Of a stretch of 39,739 bases of DNA, positions 22,413-30,062 are shown one piece after another (the first letter of the stretch is position 1; the number at the start of each line of letters is the position of its first letter). The stretch comes from Streptomyces sp. WM6386 (GTDB lineage Bacteria; Actinomycetota; Actinomycetes; Streptomycetales; Streptomycetaceae): contig NZ_JXTE01000074.1 in assembly GCF_000972385.1 (NCBI RefSeq), forward strand, positions 1 through 39,739, in the 5' to 3' direction. Position numbers and translations under genes: made by a program. The notes under the pieces were generated by a model. It saw only the letters and a list, made by a program, of their open reading frames with translations. It was not told the origin of the DNA and did not search any database.

Positions 22413-24656
22413 CTACCCCGCCACCTTCAGCAGCAGCACCGCCCGAGCCGGCACCGTGATCGTCGCCCCCGCCCGGTGCGCCACCCCCGGCTCCTCCGCC
22501 TGCGCCTCTCGGGCCGTGTCGACCACCACCTCGTACCGCTCCGCCCACGGCGGCCCCGGCAGGACGAAGCTCGCCGGGCGGTCCCCGGCGTGCAGTACGG
22601 CGAGGAAGCTGTCGTCGACGATCGGCGCACCCCGCTCGTCCCGGCCGGGGATGTCCCGGCCGGACAGATACATGCCGAGGGTGGCCGCCGGCGCGTACCA
22701 GTCCCGTTCCGTCATCTCCGTGCCCCGCGCCGTGAACCAGGCCAGGTCCCGCAGCCCGTCCGCGGAGTGCGCCCGTCCGGAGAAGAAGGCCCGGCGGCGC
22801 AGGACCGGGTGCTGGTGCCGCAGTGCGATGAGCCTCGACGTCAGGTCGAACAGGGCCTTCCAGCCCGGCTGTTCCAGCAGTTCCCAGTCCAGCCAGCTGA
22901 TCTCGTTGTCCTGGCAGTACGCGTTGTTGTTGCCGCGCTGGGTGCGTCCCAGCTCGTCGCCCGCGACCAGCATCGGCACGCCCGTCGACAGCAGCAGCGT
23001 CGTCAGCAGGTTCCGCAACTGACGGCGCCTGAGCCCCCGTACCCGCTCGTCGTCGGTCTCGCCCTCCGCGCCGCAGTTCCACGACCGGTTGTCGTCCGAA
23101 CCGTCCCGGTTGCCCTCGCCGTTCGCCTCGTTGTGCTTGCGCTCGTACGACACCATGTCCCGCAGCGTGAAACCGTCGTGCGCGGTCACGAAGTTGACCG
23201 AGGCGTACGGGCGTCGGCCGCCCCAGGCGTAGAGATCGCTGGACCCCGACAGGCGGTAGCCGAGGTCCCGTACGTCCGGCAGCGCGCCCCGCCAGAAGTC
23301 CCGGACGGCGTTGCGGTACCGGTCGTTCCACTCCGTCCACAGCGGAGGGAAGGCGCCGACCTGGTACCCGCCGGACCCCACGTCCCACGGTTCGGCGATC
23401 AGCTTCACGCGCCGCAGCACCGGGTCCTGGGCGATCACCGCCAGGAACGGGGACAGCATGTCGACGTCGTGCATGGACCGGGCCAGCGCGGCGGCCAGGT
23501 CGAAGCGGAAGCCGTCGACGCCCATCTCCGTGACCCAGTAGCGGAGCGAGTCGGTGATGAGCCTCAGGACATGCGGCTGCACGACATGCAGGGTGTTTCC
23601 GCAGCCCGTGTAGTCGGCGTACCTCCGCGCGTCCGACTGCAACCTGTAGTAGCCCCGGTTGTCGATGCCCTTCAGCGACAGCGTCGGGCCCAGCTCGCCC
23701 GCCTCCGCCGTGTGGTTGTAGACCACGTCGAGGATGACCTCGATCCCGGCCGCGTGCAGGGCGCGCACCATGCGCTTGAACTCGCCGACCTGCTGGCCGG
23801 TCGTAGCGGAGGCGGCGTAGCCGGCGTGCGGGGCGAAGTAGCCGATGGAGTTGTAGCCCCAGTAGTTCTTGAGGCCTCGCCGCAGCAGGTGGTCCTCGTG
23901 GGCGAACTGGTGGACGGGGAGCAGCTCCACCGCCGTGACGCCCAGCTTCACCAGGTGCTCGATGGCCGCCGGATGCGCCAAACCGGCGTAGGTGCCGCGG
24001 AGTTCCTCGGGTATCCCGGGGTGCAGCTTCGTGAAGCCCCGTACGTGCACCTCGTAGATGACGGAGTCCGCCCACGGTGTCTTCGGACGGCGGTCGTCCT
24101 CCCACTCGTCGTCGGGTGCGTCATCGTGGACGACGACACCCTTGGGGACGTACGGCGCCGAGTCCCGCTCGTCGCGCACGGTGTCGGCGACCTGCTGCTG
24201 CGGCCAGTCGCGGACATGCCCGTACACCTCGGGCGGCAGACTGAAGTCGCCGTCCACCGCGCGGGCGTACGGGTCCAGAAGCAGCTTCGCCGGGTTCCAG
24301 CGACCGCCGGTCCACGGGTCCCAGCGGCCGTGCACCCGATAGCCGTACCGCTGCCCGGGCATCACGCCCGGCACGAAGCCGTGCCAGATCTCGTGCGTCA
24401 GTTCGGTCAGCCGCGCCCGCGTCTCCTTGCCCCGCTCGTCGAAGAGGCACAGCTCGACCCCTTCGGCCCCGCCCGCCCACAGCGCGAAGTTGGTGCCCGC
24501 GACCCCGTCGGGGCCCACCCGGAACCGTGACCCGAGCGGCGTCGGCGCACCCGGCCACACGGGGACGGCCGGCGGCGCGGCATGCCGTGTGCCATTGACG
24601 ACGGCAGCCGGCAGCTGCTCCTCGGCCACCGCCTCCTGCTCGGCTGCGCTGGACAC
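22413..24656 (-). CDS. glgX: Glycogen debranching enzyme (isoamylase-type)
   Basis: A 747-residue GH13 enzyme that cleaves alpha-1,6 branches of glycogen after phosphorylase action. A CBM48 domain (about 40-150) precedes the (beta/alpha)8 barrel. Catalytic residues are nucleophile Asp386 in GFRFDL, acid Glu422 in AEPWDVG and Asp494 in TAHDG; DVVYNHT is the first conserved region. The beta-rich C-terminal domain is complete. GTG 24654-24656 follows GGGAGG at five bases. It is a single-gene unit; 22240-22412 downstream has only a weak 6-bp hairpin (22353-22382). It works with glgP and glgE at the left end of the window. Confidence 0.95.
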   Translation of the reverse strand: MSSAAEQEAVAEEQLPAAVVNGTRHAAPPAVPVWPGAPTPLGSRFRVGPDGVAGTNFALWAGGAEGVELCLFDERGKETRARLTELTHEIWHGFVPGVMPGQRYGYRVHGRWDPWTGGRWNPAKLLLDPYARAVDGDFSLPPEVYGHVRDWPQQQVADTVRDERDSAPYVPKGVVVHDDAPDDEWEDDRRPKTPWADSVIYEVHVRGFTKLHPGIPEELRGTYAGLAHPAAIEHLVKLGVTAVELLPVHQFAHEDHLLRRGLKNYWGYNSIGYFAPHAGYAASATTGQQVGEFKRMVRALHAAGIEVILDVVYNHTAEAGELGPTLSLKGIDNRGYYRLQSDARRYADYTGCGNTLHVVQPHVLRLITDSLRYWVTEMGVDGFRFDLAAALARSMHDVDMLSPFLAVIAQDPVLRRVKLIAEPWDVGSGGYQVGAFPPLWTEWNDRYRNAVRDFWRGALPDVRDLGYRLSGSSDLYAWGGRRPYASVNFVTAHDGFTLRDMVSYERKHNEANGEGNRDGSDDNRSWNCGAEGETDDERVRGLRRRQLRNLLTTLLLSTGVPMLVAGDELGRTQRGNNNAYCQDNEISWLDWELLEQPGWKALFDLTSRLIALRHQHPVLRRRAFFSGRAHSADGLRDLAWFTARGTEMTERDWYAPAATLGMYLSGRDIPGRDERGAPIVDDSFLAVLHAGDRPASFVLPGPPWAERYEVVVDTAREAQAEEPGVAHRAGATITVPARAVLLLKVAG

Positions 24657-24752
24657 CTAGGCCTCCCACGGCTCACGGAACGACCGGCACAAGGGCGTAC
24701 GGCGTCCCGGCCGGGCACCCCCTCCAGTCGTCCTCCCCACTGTTCTGCCCAA

Positions 24753-24766
24753 CGGTTGGCCAACCG
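24753..24766. promoter_or_regulatory. Perfect 14-bp palindrome upstream of glgX
   Basis: CGGTTGGCCAACCG is a perfect palindrome about 97 bases upstream of the glgX start and 155 bases before the divergent L,D-transpeptidase gene. It is outside the adjacent repeat and could be a regulator site for either gene. Confidence 0.4.
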
Positions 24767-24767
24767 A

Positions 24768-24842
24768 CCCGCGCCCCCAAGGGGCGCGGGACTGTATCGA
24801 TATGCGGCTCCGCCGCGTGGCCGCGACCAGCCCCCACCGGCC
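24768..24842 (-). repeat. Streptomyces-type intergenic repeat, long form
   Basis: A GC-rich unit read on the minus strand with GCTGGTCGCGGCCACGCGGC, GGAGCCGCATATCGATACAG and CCCGCGCCCC, ending in a 10-bp hairpin CCCGCGCCCC/GGGGCGCGGG (24768-24790). A second small hairpin GCGGC/GCCGC lies at 24804-24816. It matches the copy at 29204-29268 over some 50 bases. Confidence 0.7.
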
Positions 24843-24920
24843 CGCGGTTCATCACGGCGTGTCCAGCGGAGCGCGTCGCACTCACGTTTCCCCAGGGCGG
24901 GCCGCGTCGTTGGGTGCGAT

Positions 24921-26141
24921 GTGAGGCACGTACAAGGGCGCGCTCGGCGCGCAGGGGCCGCACTGGCCGCCGTACTGACATGGGCCGGACTGCTGGCCGG
25001 CTGCACTTCCGGATCCACGGGAGGGATCGATTTCGGCGGGCTGGGCAAGCCCCCCGCACCCGAGGACGTCATCCGCGTCCTGCCCGACGACAACAGCAAA
25101 GGCGTCCGACAGGACAGCAGATTCCGCGTCCGCGTACCCAGCGGGCGGCTGGAGTCGGTCAAGGTCGTCAAGTCGCAGGACGCGCAGGACACCCCGGTGT
25201 CCGGGCACATCTCCGACGACGGCCTGCGCTGGGAACCCGACGAGGGGCGGCTCGCGCTCGCCGCCAAGTACACCGTCGACGTGGTGGCCCTGGACGGCCA
25301 CGGGCGCCGCTCCGCCCGGCACACCACCTTCACCACGTACGTCCCCGACGAGCGCTTCATCGGATACGTCAGCCCGGAGAACCGCTCCACGGTCGGCACC
25401 GGAATGATCGTCTCCCTGGAGTTCAACCGCGAGATCGAGCACCGGACCGCCGTCGAACGCGCCGTCCACGTCACGTCCAAGCCGCCCGTCGAGATCCGCC
25501 CGCACTGGTTCGGCAAGGGCCGCCTCGACTTCCGTCCCGAGCGCTACTGGAAGCCCGGCACCCAGGTCACCGTCGCGCTGCGGCTGCGGGACGTCGAAGG
25601 GGCGCCCGGTGTCTACGGGTTGCAGTACAAGACGTTCTCCTTCACCGTCGGCCGCAGCCAGGTCTCCCTGGTCGACGCGGCGAAGCACACCATGCAGGTG
25701 CGGCGCGAGGGCGAGCTGCTCGCGACGGTGCCGATCACGGCGGGCGCCCCCAGGACGACCACGTACAACGGCAGGATGGTCGTCTCCGAGATGCTCGAGG
25801 TCACCCGCATGAACAGCCGCACGGTCGGCTTCGGCGGCGAGTACGACATCCCGGACGTCCCGCACGCCATGCGCCTGACCGACTCCGGAACCTTTCTGCA
25901 CGGCAACTACTGGGCGCCGGACGCCCCCGGCAAGGTCAATGTCAGCCACGGTTGTGTGGGCCTGAGGGATGTGAAGGGGGGCGGTTCGGACACCCCGGCG
26001 GGCTGGTTCTTCGACCGCAGCCTCATCGGGGACGTCGTGGAGGTCGTCCACAGCAATGACAAAAAGGTCGCTCCTGACAACGGCCTCGGAGGGTGGAATA
26101 TGGGCTGGAAGGAGTGGAAGGCGGGCAGCGCGGTGAAGTAG
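24921..26141 (+). CDS. Lipoprotein L,D-transpeptidase (first of a tandem pair)
   Basis: A 406-residue exported enzyme that would make 3-3 cross-links in peptidoglycan. A lipobox LLAGC puts lipidation at Cys28. Two Ig-like domains (about 55-140 and 145-250) precede the YkuD domain (about 255-380), with HGNYW, catalytic Cys345 in SHGCVGLRD and a C-terminal W-rich tail. The layout matches mycobacterial Ldt enzymes. GTG 24921 is the only start in frame near the signal; no Shine-Dalgarno precedes it. It is divergent from glgX and followed 167 bases later by a close paralogue. Expression control is not evident. Confidence 0.92.
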   Translation: MRHVQGRARRAGAALAAVLTWAGLLAGCTSGSTGGIDFGGLGKPPAPEDVIRVLPDDNSKGVRQDSRFRVRVPSGRLESVKVVKSQDAQDTPVSGHISDDGLRWEPDEGRLALAAKYTVDVVALDGHGRRSARHTTFTTYVPDERFIGYVSPENRSTVGTGMIVSLEFNREIEHRTAVERAVHVTSKPPVEIRPHWFGKGRLDFRPERYWKPGTQVTVALRLRDVEGAPGVYGLQYKTFSFTVGRSQVSLVDAAKHTMQVRREGELLATVPITAGAPRTTTYNGRMVVSEMLEVTRMNSRTVGFGGEYDIPDVPHAMRLTDSGTFLHGNYWAPDAPGKVNVSHGCVGLRDVKGGGSDTPAGWFFDRSLIGDVVEVVHSNDKKVAPDNGLGGWNMGWKEWKAGSAVK

Positions 26142-26237
26142 CCAGGTGGGGGGCGGGGTCGGGCCCCGGTGAAGCGGGCGCAGTTGGGACCGAACGGTGA
26201 CAATCGCACCTCGCCGACGGGCCTGATCTTGCGGTTA

Positions 26238-26243
26238 ATATCA
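26238..26243 (+). promoter_or_regulatory. Possible -10 box of the second L,D-transpeptidase gene
   Basis: TAATAT is the most A/T-rich hexamer in the 167-base gap between the two transpeptidase genes and would start transcription near 26250. No TTGAC-like -35 is found at the right distance, so this is weak. Confidence 0.25.
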
Positions 26244-26308
26244 CCGGACGCGCGGGACGCGCAGGGGTTGCGGGCCTGGGACCGGGCCCGGCGAGGGGAG
26301 AAAAGATC

Positions 26309-27553
26309 TTGAACGTGCGACCGATATCGGGGGCGTCGGTTGACGCGCGGGGGCGTGGCCGTAAGCGGGCGGCGGCACTTCTGCTGGGGGTCGTGCTGAC
26401 CGCCGTCACCGCGTGCGGAGGAGGCGGCGGGGGCTCGGACTCCGAGACGGGTGCCGGTAAGGGAAAGGACGCGGACGGCGCGCAGAGCAAGCAGTCGGTG
26501 GCCGTCGTCTCCATCGCCCCCAAGGACGGTGCCAAGTCCGTGGAGACCAGCGGGGCTCTGAAGGTCGGCGCCGACAAGGGCAAGCTGACCACGGTCGAGG
26601 TCAAGGACTCCAAGGGCGAGAAGATCGACGGCGCGATATCCGCAGACGGCGCCGCCTGGACGCCGTCGAGCCATCTGGCCGCCGCCACCAAGTACACGGT
26701 GCACGCGGTCGCGAAGGACTCCGAGGGCCGTGAGGCCGCCGAGGACTCCAGCTTCACCACCCTGACGCCGCAGAACACCTTCATCGGCACCTTCACGCCC
26801 GAGGACGGCTCCAAGGTCGGCGTCGGAATGCCCTTCTCCATCCGCTTCACCCGGGGCATCACCAAGCCCGAGGACGTCGAGAAGGCCATCACCATCAAGA
26901 CCGAACCGGCCGTCGAGGTCGCGGGCCACTGGTTCGGCAACGACCGACTGGACTTCCGTCCCGAGGAATACTGGAAGGCCGGCACCAAGGTCACCGTCGA
27001 GCTGAACCTGGACGGCGTCGAGGGCCGCAACGGCGTCTACGGCAAGCAGTCCAAGACCGTGTCCTTCACCGTCGGCCGCAACCAGGTCTCCGTCGTGGAC
27101 GCCAAGAAGCACACGATGAAGGTCATGCGGGACGGCAAGCTCTTCAAGACCGTCCCGGTCACGACCGGCAAGCCCGGCTATGCCACCTGGAACGGCCAGA
27201 TGGTCATCAGTGAGAAGTTCACGGTGACCCGGATGAACGGCGACACCGTCGGCTACGACGGCGAGTACGACATCAAGGACGTCCCGCACGCCATGCGGCT
27301 GACCGACTCCGGCACCTTCGTGCACGGCAACTACTGGGGCGGCGGCGCCTTCGGCAACTACAACGCCAGCCACGGCTGCATCGGTCTGCGCGATGTCCGC
27401 GGCGGCTACGACAGCTCGGTGCCGGCCGCGTGGTTCTTCGACAACTCGATGGCCGGTGACGTGGTGACGGTGAAGAACTCCACCGACCCGGTGGTCGACC
27501 CGGCCAACGGCCTCAACGGCTGGAACCTCTCCTGGGAGAAGTGGAAGGCGTAA
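26309..27553 (+). CDS. Lipoprotein L,D-transpeptidase (second of a tandem pair)
   Basis: A 414-residue paralogue of the preceding gene. The lipobox VTAC places lipidation at Cys36, followed by a Gly-run and a charged linker to about residue 65. Two Ig-like domains and a YkuD domain follow, with HGNYW, catalytic Cys357 in SHGCIGLRD and the same W-rich ending. The two proteins share long identical stretches such as DVPHAMRLTDSGTF, so this is a duplication. I chose TTG 26309, eight bases after GAGGGGAG; GTG 26315 is the alternative. A hairpin terminator lies 17 bases after the stop. The polyglycine linker is the main difference from the first copy. Confidence 0.92.
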   Translation: MNVRPISGASVDARGRGRKRAAALLLGVVLTAVTACGGGGGGSDSETGAGKGKDADGAQSKQSVAVVSIAPKDGAKSVETSGALKVGADKGKLTTVEVKDSKGEKIDGAISADGAAWTPSSHLAAATKYTVHAVAKDSEGREAAEDSSFTTLTPQNTFIGTFTPEDGSKVGVGMPFSIRFTRGITKPEDVEKAITIKTEPAVEVAGHWFGNDRLDFRPEEYWKAGTKVTVELNLDGVEGRNGVYGKQSKTVSFTVGRNQVSVVDAKKHTMKVMRDGKLFKTVPVTTGKPGYATWNGQMVISEKFTVTRMNGDTVGYDGEYDIKDVPHAMRLTDSGTFVHGNYWGGGAFGNYNASHGCIGLRDVRGGYDSSVPAAWFFDNSMAGDVVTVKNSTDPVVDPANGLNGWNLSWEKWKA

Positions 27554-27570
27554 CGCGTACGGCGATGAGG

Positions 27571-27600
27571 GGCCCCGGTGTGAGACATCGCACCGGGGCC
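27571..27600 (+). terminator. Terminator of the L,D-transpeptidase pair
   Basis: A 10-bp perfect stem GGCCCCGGTG/CACCGGGGCC with a 10-base loop lies 18 bases after the stop at 27553. Confidence 0.8.
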
Positions 27601-27618
27601 GCTGTCGTTAGTGGCCGT

Positions 27619-27624
27619 TAACCT
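27619..27624 (+). promoter_or_regulatory. Possible -10 box for a leaderless enoyl-CoA hydratase transcript
   Basis: TAACCT lies six bases before the ATG at 27631, the spacing expected if transcription starts at the codon itself. The gene has no Shine-Dalgarno, which supports a leaderless message. The -35 position falls in the upstream terminator and shows no match. Confidence 0.3.
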
Positions 27625-27630
27625 TCCCTC

Positions 27631-28398
27631 ATGACCGTGACTCTCGAAGTGGCCGACGGTGTCGGCACGATCCGTCTCGACCGCCCGCCCATGAACGCGC
27701 TGGACATCGCCGTCCAGGACCGGCTCAAGGAGCTCGCCGAGGAGGCCACGCGCCGCGAGGACGTGCGGGCCGTGGTGATCTACGGCGGGGAGAAGGTGTT
27801 CGCGGCGGGCGCGGACATCAAGGAGATGCAGGCCATGGACCACGCGGCGATGATCCTGCGCGCCCGCGCACTCCAGGACTCGTTCACGGCGGTGGCCCGC
27901 ATCCCCAAGCCGGTCGTCGCGGCCGTCACCGGCTACGCCCTGGGCGGCGGCTGTGAACTGGCGCTGTGCGCGGACTTCCGTATCGCCGCCGACAACGCCA
28001 AGCTGGGCCAGCCCGAGATCCTGCTCGGTCTGATCCCGGGCGCCGGCGGCACCCAGCGCCTCGCCCGGCTCATCGGCCCCTCCAAGGCGAAGGACCTCAT
28101 CTTCACCGGCCGGATGGTCAAGGCCGACGAGGCCGAGAGGCTGGGCCTGGTGGACCGGGTCGTCCCGGCCGCCGACGTGTACACCGAGGCGCACGCCTGG
28201 GCGGCGAAGCTCGCGCAGGGTCCGGCGATCGCGCTGCGCGCCGCGAAGGAGTCCATCGACACCGGACTGGAGACCGACATCGACACCGGACTGGCCGTCG
28301 AACGGAACTGGTTCGCGGGCCTGTTCGCCACCGCCGATCGCGAGACCGGTATGCGCAGCTTCGTCGAGGAAGGCCCTGGCAAGGCAAAGTTCCTGTGA
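27631..28398 (+). CDS. Enoyl-CoA hydratase/isomerase (crotonase) family protein
   Basis: A 255-residue cytoplasmic crotonase. It likely hydrates trans-2-enoyl-CoA in fatty-acid beta-oxidation. Both catalytic glutamates are present at the classic 20-residue separation: Glu109 in GGGCELAL and Glu129 in GQPEILLG. The oxyanion-hole motif AAGADIKEM (58-66) and GAGGTQRL are intact. Length is normal. ATG 27631 was chosen from the family start. The C-terminal codons merge into a 12-base tandem duplication over the stop. It is a single gene; the specific acyl-CoA substrate cannot be told. Confidence 0.92.
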   Translation: MTVTLEVADGVGTIRLDRPPMNALDIAVQDRLKELAEEATRREDVRAVVIYGGEKVFAAGADIKEMQAMDHAAMILRARALQDSFTAVARIPKPVVAAVTGYALGGGCELALCADFRIAADNAKLGQPEILLGLIPGAGGTQRLARLIGPSKAKDLIFTGRMVKADEAERLGLVDRVVPAADVYTEAHAWAAKLAQGPAIALRAAKESIDTGLETDIDTGLAVERNWFAGLFATADRETGMRSFVEEGPGKAKFL

Positions 28399-28418
28399 GG
28401 AATCTCGTGAGGAAACTC
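28395..28418 (+). repeat. Tandem 12-base duplication across the crotonase stop codon
   Basis: GTGAGGAATCTC is followed directly by GTGAGGAAACTC, differing at one base. The TGA at 28396-28398 lies in the first copy. It looks like slipped replication and has no obvious role. Confidence 0.6.
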
Positions 28419-28457
28419 GCCTGAACCACTTGCTGTTGACGGAACGTCTGATCCGGG

Positions 28458-28518
28458 TCCCTCGATGGGGCGGTTTATGGGAGCCTTAAGGCAACCTTAA
28501 CTCTGCCTTGTCGAGGGA
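28458..28518. promoter_or_regulatory. Inverted arms enclosing a CCTTAA direct repeat
   Basis: TCCCTCGA (28458-28465) and TCGAGGGA (28511-28518) are perfect inverted arms, extendable to 12 pairs with a G-U pair. Between them is CCTTAA-GGCAA-CCTTAA (28484-28500), unusually A/T-rich for this genome. It may be a regulator box, faintly like iron-box sequences, or an RNA structure. The rest of 28419-28685 holds no gene. Confidence 0.35.
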
Positions 28519-28576
28519 TCCGTCGATTGCCACCAGCCGAGCCTCCGTCGCAGGTCAAAGGGGTTACGTCAAGCAC

Positions 28577-28603
28577 TGAAATGCCTTTGGCATATGCCGA
28601 TCG
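28577..28603 (+). promoter_or_regulatory. Possible WhiG-type promoter
   Basis: TGAA (28577-28580), 15 bases, then GCCGAT (28596-28601) matches the WhiG/FliA pattern TAAA-N15-GCCGATAA at 3 of 4 and 6 of 8 positions. The spacer overlaps a palindrome GGCATATGCC (28589-28598). It would give a leader of about 75 bases to the ATPase gene. Confidence 0.35.
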
Positions 28604-28685
28604 GAACCAGCGGAATGGTGGATTCCAGGGGGCGTATTCCGGAGAGACGGCCCCGGGAGGCGCCCGGTGCGGCCATGATGGAGGC

Positions 28686-29189
28686 ATGGCGGGGCTGGAG
28701 GGTATCGAACAGCCGCGGGGACACGGCCGTGCGACCGCGGCGCGCTGGTCGCCCACGGTCGAGGATGAACACGCGCTCAAGGCGCTGGAGTTGTTCGGCA
28801 ACCCGACGGAGGCGGAGGTTCCGCTCCCCTCGCGTCCCGAGTCCGCCGCCGCGGCCCGCCGGTTGACCCAAGTCGTGGTCCTGCGCCAGTGGGGGCTCAC
28901 CCCGAAGATGACCGAGGACGCCGTTTTACTCGTCTCCGAGCTGGTGGGCAATGCGGTGCGTCATACGGGGGCCCGGGTTTTCGGGCTCCGGATGCGTCGT
29001 CGTCGTGGGTGGATCCGGGTCGAGGTGCGTGATCCCTCCCGTGGGTTGCCCTGTCTGATGCCGGTGCAGGAGATGGACCTCAGCGGGCGGGGGCTTTTCC
29101 TCGTGGACAAGCTGTCCGATCGGTGGGGCGTTGATCTGCTGCCTCGCGGGAAGACGACGTGGTTCGAGATGCGGGTGGCTGACCGGTAG
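28686..29189 (+). CDS. Anti-sigma-type ATP-binding protein (HATPase_c, RsbW/SpoIIAB-like)
   Basis: A 167-residue cytoplasmic protein of the GHKL serine-kinase class that is very numerous in Streptomyces. Residues about 50-165 form a HATPase domain, with the N-box ELVGNAVRHTG and the G-box LSGRGLFLVDKLSDRWG. A histidine-kinase dimerisation domain is lacking. Relatives bind or phosphorylate anti-anti-sigma factors to control alternative sigma factors. ATG 28686 was chosen because relatives start M-GLEGIEQPR; the nearby GGAGG is only one base away, so initiation is odd. No anti-sigma antagonist or sigma factor gene is adjacent, so the partner is elsewhere. Confidence 0.85.
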   Translation: MAGLEGIEQPRGHGRATAARWSPTVEDEHALKALELFGNPTEAEVPLPSRPESAAAARRLTQVVVLRQWGLTPKMTEDAVLLVSELVGNAVRHTGARVFGLRMRRRRGWIRVEVRDPSRGLPCLMPVQEMDLSGRGLFLVDKLSDRWGVDLLPRGKTTWFEMRVADR

Positions 29190-29203
29190 TTGTTCGGCTG
29201 CGG

Positions 29204-29268
29204 GTGCGTCGTGGCTTGTCGCGCCCACGCGGCGGAGCCGCAAATCGGCACAGCCCCGCGCCCCTAGG
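29204..29268 (+). repeat. Streptomyces-type intergenic repeat, long form
   Basis: GTGCGTCGTGGCTTGTCGCG, CCCACGCGGCGGAGCCGC and CAGCCCCGCGCCCCTAGG make the same unit as 24768-24842 in opposite orientation. It fills most of the gap between the ATPase gene and the deacetylase gene. Confidence 0.7.
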
Positions 29269-29306
29269 TGGGTGAATCGACCGATATACCCATGCAACCC
29301 CCTTAA

Positions 29307-30062
29307 ATGGTCCGGGTGACCACGACCGATCGTCGGACCGTGCTGCGTGCCAGCGCCGGGCTCGTCCTCGCCACCGGGTGTGCCACCAGCGGTGCTGTCG
29401 CCCACCCCGTCCCCTCCCGCGCACCGGCCAAGCCACCACCCGCCCCCCGCCGTCTCCCCGGCCTCCCCGCCCAACTCACCCACGGCCCCCGCACCCACCC
29501 CCGCGTGGCCCTCACCTTCCACGGCAACGGCGATCCCGCCACCGCCCGCGCCCTGCTCCGTGAGGCGGAAGGGGCAGGGGCCCGCATCACCGTCCTCGCC
29601 GTCGGCACCTGGCTCGACGAGCATCCCGAGATCGCCCGCCGCATCCTCGACGGCGGCCACGACCTCGGCAACCACACCCTCCACCACCTCGGCGTCAACG
29701 ACATGTCCGAGGCCGAGGCCCGGGCCGAGATCGACGGCTGTGCCGAGCGGCTGAGACGGCTCACCGGCTCGATCGGCAGCTGGTTCCGGCCCTCGCGCGC
29801 CGCGCGCGCCTCACCGCTCGTCGAGCGGCTGGCCCGTGCCGCCGGCTATCCGCACGTCCTGTCGTACGACGTCGACGCCCTCGACTTCACCTCGCCCGGC
29901 GCCCCCGCCGTCACCCGCAAGGTCCTCGGCGAGATCCGCAACGGGTCCGTGGTGAGCCTGCACTTCGGGTACGTCGACACGGTCGCCGCCCTCCCCGCAG
30001 TACTGGAAGAACTCGACCGCCGCGGCCTGGCCGCCGTGACCACCACGGAGCTGTTCAGCTGA
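29307..30062 (+). CDS. NodB-like polysaccharide deacetylase family protein with altered metal-site motif
   Basis: A 251-residue exported protein. The N-terminus has twin Arg (DRRTVLRASAG) and a possible lipidated Cys25 (ATGC), then a Pro-rich linker to about residue 55. The NodB domain follows. Motif 1, normally TFDDG, is TFHGNGD (70-76), so the catalytic-base Asp and metal-binding Asp are absent at their usual places and an Asp lies downstream. Motif 2 is kept (NHTLHH, His123 and His126/127). Motif 3 is WFRPSR and the last motif is VVSLHFG. The variant may use another geometry or be a binding protein. ATG 29307 and GTG 29316 are both possible. Its stop overlaps the next start. Confidence 0.85.
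   Translation: MVRVTTTDRRTVLRASAGLVLATGCATSGAVAHPVPSRAPAKPPPAPRRLPGLPAQLTHGPRTHPRVALTFHGNGDPATARALLREAEGAGARITVLAVGTWLDEHPEIARRILDGGHDLGNHTLHHLGVNDMSEAEARAEIDGCAERLRRLTGSIGSWFRPSRAARASPLVERLARAAGYPHVLSYDVDALDFTSPGAPAVTRKVLGEIRNGSVVSLHFGYVDTVAALPAVLEELDRRGLAAVTTTELFS

Noticed and set aside
26142..26308. Cyclic-di-AMP riboswitch before the second L,D-transpeptidase
   Set aside because: Cell-wall enzymes of this genus often have one, but the conserved core segments are not seen in these 167 bases.
25907..27373. Open frame of 488 codons opposite the L,D-transpeptidases
   Set aside because: It is the reverse reading of conserved coding sequence; no start with a ribosome site and no recognisable domain.
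28484..28500. Iron-regulator (DmdR-type) box
   Set aside because: The CCTTAA boxes share A/T-rich halves with iron boxes but do not fit their 19-base palindrome. No iron gene is adjacent.
29204..29290. Short coding region in the repeat after the anti-sigma ATPase
   Set aside because: The frames are explained by the intergenic repeat, with no start site or codon bias.
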